8,743 bases of DNA, from positions 1 through 8,743 of the forward strand of contig JAUVBH010000049.1 of assembly GCA_030591285.1 (NCBI GenBank). Direction: 5' to 3'. The position numbers and the translations under genes are program-made. How positions within the stretch are numbered: the stretch's first letter is position 1; every line of letters starts with the position of its first letter. The notes under the pieces were generated by a model. The model was not told the DNA's origin. It made no database searches and saw nothing but the letters and a program-made list of their open reading frames with translations. Shown piece by piece: positions 4,654 to 8,743 of the stretch. This stretch comes from Thermoplasmatota archaeon. Lineage in GTDB: Archaea; Thermoplasmatota; Penumbrarchaeia; Penumbrarchaeales; Penumbrarchaeaceae.

Positions 4654-7350
4654 ATGGACAAGAGGTTAGGTTTTTTTCTAGTGGCATTCGTACTCATAGC
4701 TTCAGCATTACCGCTTTCGGTACAGGCTGAACCAACAAGGGCGTTGGGTGCGGAGATCGATGAGCTTTTTATTGATGGACCCACCGCAGAAGGTGGAGAA
4801 TACGCCGCTGGATCGCATATGGTATCTATCATGCTCAACAATACGGGCGATCAGGATTACGGAGAGTTCATCGACTTCTTTGTGAATGTCACATACACAT
4901 CCAATGGGTCTGTGCATCACTACGAAGTGCTCATAGACAGGCCTCAGTTCATACCTGTTGGCTCAAGGTCAAAGAGCGATCTTCTGGAGATCGACCTTCC
5001 AGAGGGCCAGTTTGACATAAAGGTCAATGCGACCATCAGTCTGGTGGAAACCCAGCAGATGATCACTGTCGACGTCATGGATGTTGTCGACCTTTCCATT
5101 GTCAATGTGGGCTTTGAAGAGGGAGAGAGTTATGATCTCAATGTGGAGATGTTCCCGATCTGCAACGTTTCTTTCGCAGGAAACGTGGATAATTTCGCGG
5201 ATAACGTCAACATCAACCTTCTGATCGAAACGGATGATGTTGTTTCTGACACGGTCTATGACGAATCTATGGAGATCCTCACTCCAGCTTCCCCCGCAGT
5301 ATCTCCTGGTAAATACTGGATAGCTTCGTTCCCTGGATGGACCCCAAATTCATCAGGACCCTATGAGGCAACCTTCAGTGTATATTATGATACATACGAC
5401 GAGGCCAACAACGAGGATTTGGTCACCTTCGAGGTAGCAAATCCACCTGTAATAGAAGGAACTGTAACTTCAGAGGGTTCGCCACTTCCGGGAGTTGAGG
5501 TCATTGTATCCACATCACCAGAGACATCCACCATGACCGATGTGGATGGAAAATACTTCTTTTATGATATTCCTGCAGGAAACTACTCCATCGAGTTCAC
5601 AAAGATGTGGGCATCAGGCAACGTTACCGCTGTAACAGTGGTTCCGGGCGAGACACAGATGGTTGATGTATCCCTTGCAATGCTTGAGGTCGGTGGCCTA
5701 AGAGGAAATGTAAAACTTCCCGATAATTCACCAGCAGCCGGGACATGGATCACTGTCTCTGCAGACGATTTCGCCGACATCACCACGAGCACGAATTCCA
5801 CCGGTTACTTTGAGATCGAAGAGGTTTCAGCTGGCAATATCACCATAACAGCTTCATTCTCAGGTTACGAGGATGATACGGTCAACATGAACATTGCCCA
5901 GGGGACATGGAACACTATGGACCTCCAGCTTGGAGATATCCCCTTCGCGGTAAACTTCTCGGTACCGAATGGCGAGCTGGTCTTCCCTGTATTCGATTCG
6001 ATATCTGTGTTCTTCACCAGACCCATCGATAGGACCTCGGTGGATTCCACCACCCTGATCCTCAAGAAACTTTCAACTGGCGATGTGATCTCGGTGATCT
6101 ACTCCTTTGCAGATAGTGATATGACCGTGGTGATCACCCCTGATCCTCCTCTGTCCTATGGGACGGAGTATCAGATAGAGGTAACATCATGGGTCCAGGA
6201 CACAAATGGAGATTTCTTCCCTGCTCCTGTCTATTCAACATTCAATACTGAATTGGACATCCAGGAGGTTGAGCTGATCTCCTTCTTCCCACTTGATGAT
6301 GCGAATGAAGTACCTATCGATGTCACGATCTTCATAGTCTTCCCTGTAGCCATGGATGAGGACACGATCAATGGAGACAACATCGAGATGACAGAGAGGG
6401 GTGGAAGGATCGTTAACTCGGTCATTACCTATGATCCACTGACCAAGAGAGCTTATCTTGACCCGGTCGAGGATCTTGATTACGGCACAAGGTATTCCAT
6501 CTCCCTTGATCCAGATATTGCTCCAATGGAGCCATCATTCGACTTCCTTGGATTTTATTGGTCCTTTGAGACCGAGGTGCTTATCACTACGGGTTCGCTG
6601 GTAGGAAAGGTCCTCAATGAGGAAGGGATCCCATTCTCTCCATCCCAGGTGACCATTAAACTTTCCACTGGAGTGAACAATGTATTGACCAAGACCCCAA
6701 ATCTCGCCGGGGAATTCGAGTTCATTGATGTGGAAGAGGGAGTCTGGACCCTTTCCATTATGGTGAATGGTTATGACGAATATACCAAGGATTTCACCAT
6801 CAACTCCGGGGAGACAACGGAGCTTCCAGAGGATATCAATTTGCCCAAATCAGTGAGTAGTGAGGCAGATGATGAGCCGCCATGGGCGATCATTATACTC
6901 ATCGCCATTGTTGTCCTCGTGATCATCGTGATCATCTACTACCTCTTGAACAGACCAAAAGAGGAGGAAGAAGAGGAAGAGGGGCATCAGCACAGACCAA
7001 GATTTGGTGGACGTCGCCAGGACCCCGCTTATTATGGTGATTATGATGAGATGGGCGAGGGTGAGTTCATGTGCCCTGTCTGCGGCAATGTCGTAGAGGG
7101 CGAGGATGCTATCTGCCCGATCTGCGGATCAGAATTCGAGGATGATCTATTCGAATGCCCCGAGTGTGGAGCGGGTATCCCATCAGATGCGATTTCCTGC
7201 CCCGAGTGCGATGCAGTATTCGAGGATGAGGAGGGCTCTGAGGATGATGAGGGATACTATGAAGAGGATGAGGAAGAGGTCGATATCACCGAGGACTATG
7301 AGGTGGAGGATCTCTCTGATGAAGATTTCGGGATAGCAGAAATTGAGTAG
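4654..7350 (+). CDS. Exported membrane-anchored protein with Ig-like domains and two cytoplasmic zinc ribbons
   Basis: No specific function is recognised. The 898-residue protein begins with a signal peptide (K3-R4, hydrophobic 6-20, likely cut after A25). Residues about 30-262 form a beta-rich CARDB-like region. Carboxypeptidase-regulatory-like domains follow at about 266-342 and 347-425, two Big_5-like domains at about 430-535 and 537-642, and a third regulatory-like domain at 647-728. A membrane helix spans 744-765, followed by R767 and K769 and an acidic stretch. Two zinc ribbons follow, C807/C810/C821/C824 and C835/C838/C849/C852, then a Glu/Asp-rich tail. The expected topology puts about 740 residues outside the cell and the ribbons inside. 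Many Asn-x-Ser/Thr sites lie in the outer half before residue 440, compatible with archaeal glycosylation. It is monocistronic: own promoter, leader and terminator. It may be an adhesin, a cell-surface scaffold or a signalling protein. Domain calls are from sequence pattern only. Confidence 0.85.
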   Translation: MDKRLGFFLVAFVLIASALPLSVQAEPTRALGAEIDELFIDGPTAEGGEYAAGSHMVSIMLNNTGDQDYGEFIDFFVNVTYTSNGSVHHYEVLIDRPQFIPVGSRSKSDLLEIDLPEGQFDIKVNATISLVETQQMITVDVMDVVDLSIVNVGFEEGESYDLNVEMFPICNVSFAGNVDNFADNVNINLLIETDDVVSDTVYDESMEILTPASPAVSPGKYWIASFPGWTPNSSGPYEATFSVYYDTYDEANNEDLVTFEVANPPVIEGTVTSEGSPLPGVEVIVSTSPETSTMTDVDGKYFFYDIPAGNYSIEFTKMWASGNVTAVTVVPGETQMVDVSLAMLEVGGLRGNVKLPDNSPAAGTWITVSADDFADITTSTNSTGYFEIEEVSAGNITITASFSGYEDDTVNMNIAQGTWNTMDLQLGDIPFAVNFSVPNGELVFPVFDSISVFFTRPIDRTSVDSTTLILKKLSTGDVISVIYSFADSDMTVVITPDPPLSYGTEYQIEVTSWVQDTNGDFFPAPVYSTFNTELDIQEVELISFFPLDDANEVPIDVTIFIVFPVAMDEDTINGDNIEMTERGGRIVNSVITYDPLTKRAYLDPVEDLDYGTRYSISLDPDIAPMEPSFDFLGFYWSFETEVLITTGSLVGKVLNEEGIPFSPSQVTIKLSTGVNNVLTKTPNLAGEFEFIDVEEGVWTLSIMVNGYDEYTKDFTINSGETTELPEDINLPKSVSSEADDEPPWAIIILIAIVVLVIIVIIYYLLNRPKEEEEEEEGHQHRPRFGGRRQDPAYYGDYDEMGEGEFMCPVCGNVVEGEDAICPICGSEFEDDLFECPECGAGIPSDAISCPECDAVFEDEEGSEDDEGYYEEDEEEVDITEDYEVEDLSDEDFGIAEIE

Positions 7351-7370
7351 TCCCTCGCTAATTGACGATC

Positions 7371-7410
7371 GGGAGATGGGAAACCATCTCCCCTTTTTTT
7401 TTATTTTTTT
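7371..7410 (+). terminator. Hairpin and T-tract terminator
   Basis: A perfect 9-bp stem, GGGAGATGG at 7371-7379 and CCATCTCCC at 7384-7392, is closed by a GAAA loop. It is followed by 17 bases that are all T except one A (7394-7410). It lies 20 bases after the stop of the surface-protein gene. Archaeal termination normally relies on the T-tract alone; here the hairpin makes it look like a bacterial intrinsic terminator. Confidence 0.88.
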
Positions 7411-7704
7411 ATGTCCATGAATGGCCTTGGGATACATCGGTGTCATTCTCTCATAGGAATACAGGACCAGAACAGTTCAAGGACCAATGGCAACTGGTGT
7501 GAGGATTTCCATGGAGACGGCAAGATAAATGCAGTAGATCTTGTCGAATCACTTCGTGATTCCCCTGACATTCGAGGTGGTGACCTCTCACACCCGGACC
7601 ACTGCACCACCAATGTGTATGACAATGATACCGATCCTACGGATATGGGAGCAGGTACTGAGGAAGAAACGAACCACAATGGAAGGATAGACGGAGATAT
7701 TTGA
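7411..7704 (+). pseudogene. Probable fragment of a calcium-binding-repeat surface protein
   Basis: This 97-codon frame opens with an ATG immediately after the T-tract and has no ribosome binding site or evident promoter. Its middle contains HGDGKINAVDLVESL, which resembles a dockerin or EF-hand-like calcium loop. Further on, NDTDPTD and NHNGRIDGD resemble the Asp/Asn-rich TDPxD...DG repeats of archaeal surface proteins. It stops abruptly at TGA inside the last repeat. The first 28 residues look unrelated. I read it as the remnant of a larger exported protein rather than a working gene. A small intact acidic protein is the alternative. A 7-bp inverted repeat, GAATCAC/GTGATTC, lies within it at 7546-7562. 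Confidence 0.4.
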
Positions 7705-8059
7705 GGGGTGTATTATCGGAAGTATAGGCATTGTCATTAATAAGATTCTACTATCGTCTCCATACTCTTCAGTGCGATTGCGCACCAAGCGATGAAGGGT
7801 GGAGTGGTGAACGTGTGGAGTGAATTATCGTCTGTCAACAGAGTGTAAGTTAGATCATTCACGTTCCGGGGGGTACGAGTGGTCGGAGATGGTTAGAATC
7901 CTGCTAATTCAAGCAAATAGGTTAGGTTGAGCGGTTGCTGATAGACAGTCAATGAAGTGAAGCCAGTGAATTGCCAGTGAGGAGCAAGGGGCCGATAGAT
8001 ACAGGAATAAAGATTAATAATCCAGATAGTGTTATCTTCATTAGAACAGGTGCAGATCG
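7705..8059. other. Gene-poor stretch before hicB-hicA
   Basis: No convincing gene is seen on either strand. The stretch holds a small hairpin, GTGCG-ATTG-CGCAC at 7772-7785. Short repeats are TATCGTCT at 7752-7759 and 7826-7833, and AGTGAATT at 7819-7826 and 7965-7972. A cluster of AGTGA copies lies at 7956-7980. It ends with the probable hicB promoter. It may be decayed sequence continuing from the fragment to its left. Confidence 0.5.
8012..8021 (+). promoter_or_regulatory. TATA-like element of hicB-hicA
   Basis: GATTAATAAT lies about 40-48 bases before the hicB ATG. The usual archaeal spacing would start the transcript near 8043, shortly before the AGGTG ribosome binding site at 8048-8052. 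The match is weak and the call rests mainly on position. Confidence 0.3.
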
Positions 8060-8284
8060 ATGAAACAGTATAAGTTGTCCGTAGTGGTCGAAAAAGATGC
8101 AGACGGATACATTGCATTCTGTCCGGAGTTGGAAGGATGCTATACTCAAGGTGAAACTTATGAAGTATTAATGGAGAACATTCGTGATGCGATCCAACTC
8201 CATATTCAAGATAAATTGGCGATGGGAGAGGAAATAGAAACCTATGATATGGTAAGTTTAACCTCTCTGGAAGTGACAGTTTGA
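8060..8284 (+). CDS. hicB: HicB-family antitoxin
   Basis: HicB neutralises the mRNA-cleaving toxin HicA by direct binding. The 74-residue product begins MKQYKLSVVVEKDADGYIAFCPELEGCYTQG in pattern (strand, acidic turn, strand, CPELxGC). This is the hallmark of the partial RNase H-like HicB fold, followed by a helix at about 33-51. It ends soon after the fold and carries no added ribbon-helix-helix or helix-turn-helix domain, so it is the short antitoxin form. An AGGTG ribosome binding site at 8048-8052 lies 7 bases before the ATG. The stop codon overlaps the hicA start, so the two are translated together. The antitoxin precedes the toxin here. Confidence 0.9.
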   Translation: MKQYKLSVVVEKDADGYIAFCPELEGCYTQGETYEVLMENIRDAIQLHIQDKLAMGEEIETYDMVSLTSLEVTV

Positions 8285-8496
8285 GTAAAAAGCTTCCGAG
8301 GATCAATGCAGATAAATTAATCAAGGTTTTAACAAAGCATGGTTATGAATGTGTTCGTCAGAGTGGAAGCCATATGATCTTCAGAAATGAAGACAATATT
8401 CGTGTGACCGTCCCATATCATTCAGGAAAGATAATCCATCCCAAGATACTGAAAAGGATCATTGAAGATACTGGAATTCCAGTTGATGAAATCTAA
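8281..8496 (+). CDS. hicA: HicA-family mRNA interferase toxin
   Basis: HicA is a small double-stranded-RNA-binding-like ribonuclease that cleaves translated mRNA and halts growth when not bound by HicB. The 71 residues show the family order: a first helix (residues 10-19), HGYECVRQSGSH with the catalytic His at 31, a strand MIFRN, and a strand VTVPYH followed by the KxIHPKxLKRII helix. Length is normal and all expected elements are present, so it is probably active. It starts at TTG, overlapping the hicB stop by 4 bases (TTGA); no nearby in-frame ATG exists. Base use looks more A+T-rich than in the hyp genes, as expected for a mobile toxin-antitoxin module. T5 (8497-8501) and T6 (8565-8570) runs downstream could end the transcript. 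Confidence 0.92.
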   Translation: MSKKLPRINADKLIKVLTKHGYECVRQSGSHMIFRNEDNIRVTVPYHSGKIIHPKILKRIIEDTGIPVDEI

Positions 8497-8695
8497 TTTT
8501 TACTGCTGAATTATTCCGATAATTTGAAATAACCATCTCCATGGAATTAATCTAAAACAGTATGTTTTTTAATAGCCAGTCTATTCTTCAACGGACGGGT
8601 TTAGTGGACTTTTAGGTCAACGCACTTAATCTTTCTTCTCACTCAATCCGTCATCAATCCACAACAATAAACGAACGGACGTACGAGCGGATCTC
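8497..8695. other. Spacer after hicA
   Basis: No gene is recognised. The stretch contains T-runs at 8497-8501 and 8565-8570 that may terminate hicB-hicA. It also has a weak 4-bp hairpin, CCAT-CTCC-ATGG at 8533-8544, and two copies of ACGGACG near 8590 and 8675. Confidence 0.4.
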
Positions 8696-8743
8696 ATGGA
8701 TGTTATCGGAGAGCTTGTGAATGGGGATCACTATGACATCTCT
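8696..8743 (+). CDS. Possible start of a gene running off the right edge
   Basis: An ATG at 8696 opens 16 codons (MDVIGELVNGDHYDIS) to the window end. There is no clear ribosome binding site, but an AT-rich ACAATAAAC about 27 bases upstream could serve a leaderless transcript. The opposite strand is also open here for 29 codons, ending at TGA 8656-8654, so the edge could instead be the tail of a minus-strand gene. Neither peptide is recognisable. Confidence 0.22.
   Translation, partial: MDVIGELVNGDHYDIS

Noticed and set aside
4530..4841. 103-codon minus-strand frame over the leader and signal peptide
   Set aside because: It overlaps the promoter, the foldable leader and the start of a well-supported gene, with no initiation signals of its own.
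7890..7905. GGTTAGAATCCTGC, a degenerate tRNA 3'-end look-alike that could be an attachment-site remnant
   Set aside because: It differs from the T-arm at a key base, lacks the rest of a tRNA, and there is no integrase or second copy in the window.
7893..8324. 143-codon minus-strand frame
   Set aside because: It runs antisense through hicB and into hicA, both of which carry clear family motifs; its composition looks random.
1..8743. CRISPR array, insertion sequence or rRNA/tRNA gene
   Set aside because: No regularly spaced repeats, no transposase reading frame with terminal repeats and no RNA-gene signature were seen on either strand.

Overview
The window looks like a chromosomal segment of an archaeon, most likely a Thermoplasmatota-type euryarchaeon. 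The support is archaeal TATA-like boxes, clear GGAGG/AGGTG ribosome binding sites, archaeal-type Hyp proteins, and an acidic exported Ig-like protein with one C-terminal membrane anchor and cytoplasmic zinc ribbons. The lineage is an inference from protein style, not from a marker gene.

Left half (1-4412, all minus strand): a compact [NiFe]-hydrogenase maturation operon read in the order hypB, hypF, hypC, hypA, hypD. HypD runs off the left edge, and hypE is not in the window. HypF makes the cyanide ligand from carbamoyl phosphate (through HypE). HypC and HypD assemble the Fe(CN)2CO unit, and HypA and HypB insert nickel. Two junctions (hypB/hypF and hypF/hypC) carry perfect inverted repeats able to form hairpins next to or over the downstream ribosome binding site, while hypC/hypA and hypA/hypD are tightly packed or overlapping. 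HypA starts at TTG, and HypF lacks the last cysteine of its zinc-finger region.

Middle (4413-4653): a divergent control region. It holds a 47-base nested dyad between a TATA-like box for the hyp operon and an AT-rich promoter for the gene to the right, followed by a GC-rich, foldable leader of about 80 nt ahead of that gene.

Centre right (4654-7410): one large plus-strand gene for an exported, membrane-anchored protein of 898 residues. Its order is signal peptide, CARDB-like region, two carboxypeptidase-regulatory-like domains, two Big_5-like domains, a third regulatory-like domain, a membrane helix, two cytoplasmic zinc ribbons and an acidic tail. It ends at a strong hairpin-plus-T-tract terminator.

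Right end (7411-8743): a low-density accessory region. It contains a probable fragment of a calcium-binding-repeat surface protein, about 355 bases without a convincing gene, a hicB-hicA toxin-antitoxin pair with the antitoxin first and a more A+T-rich look than its neighbours, and an unresolved gene edge.
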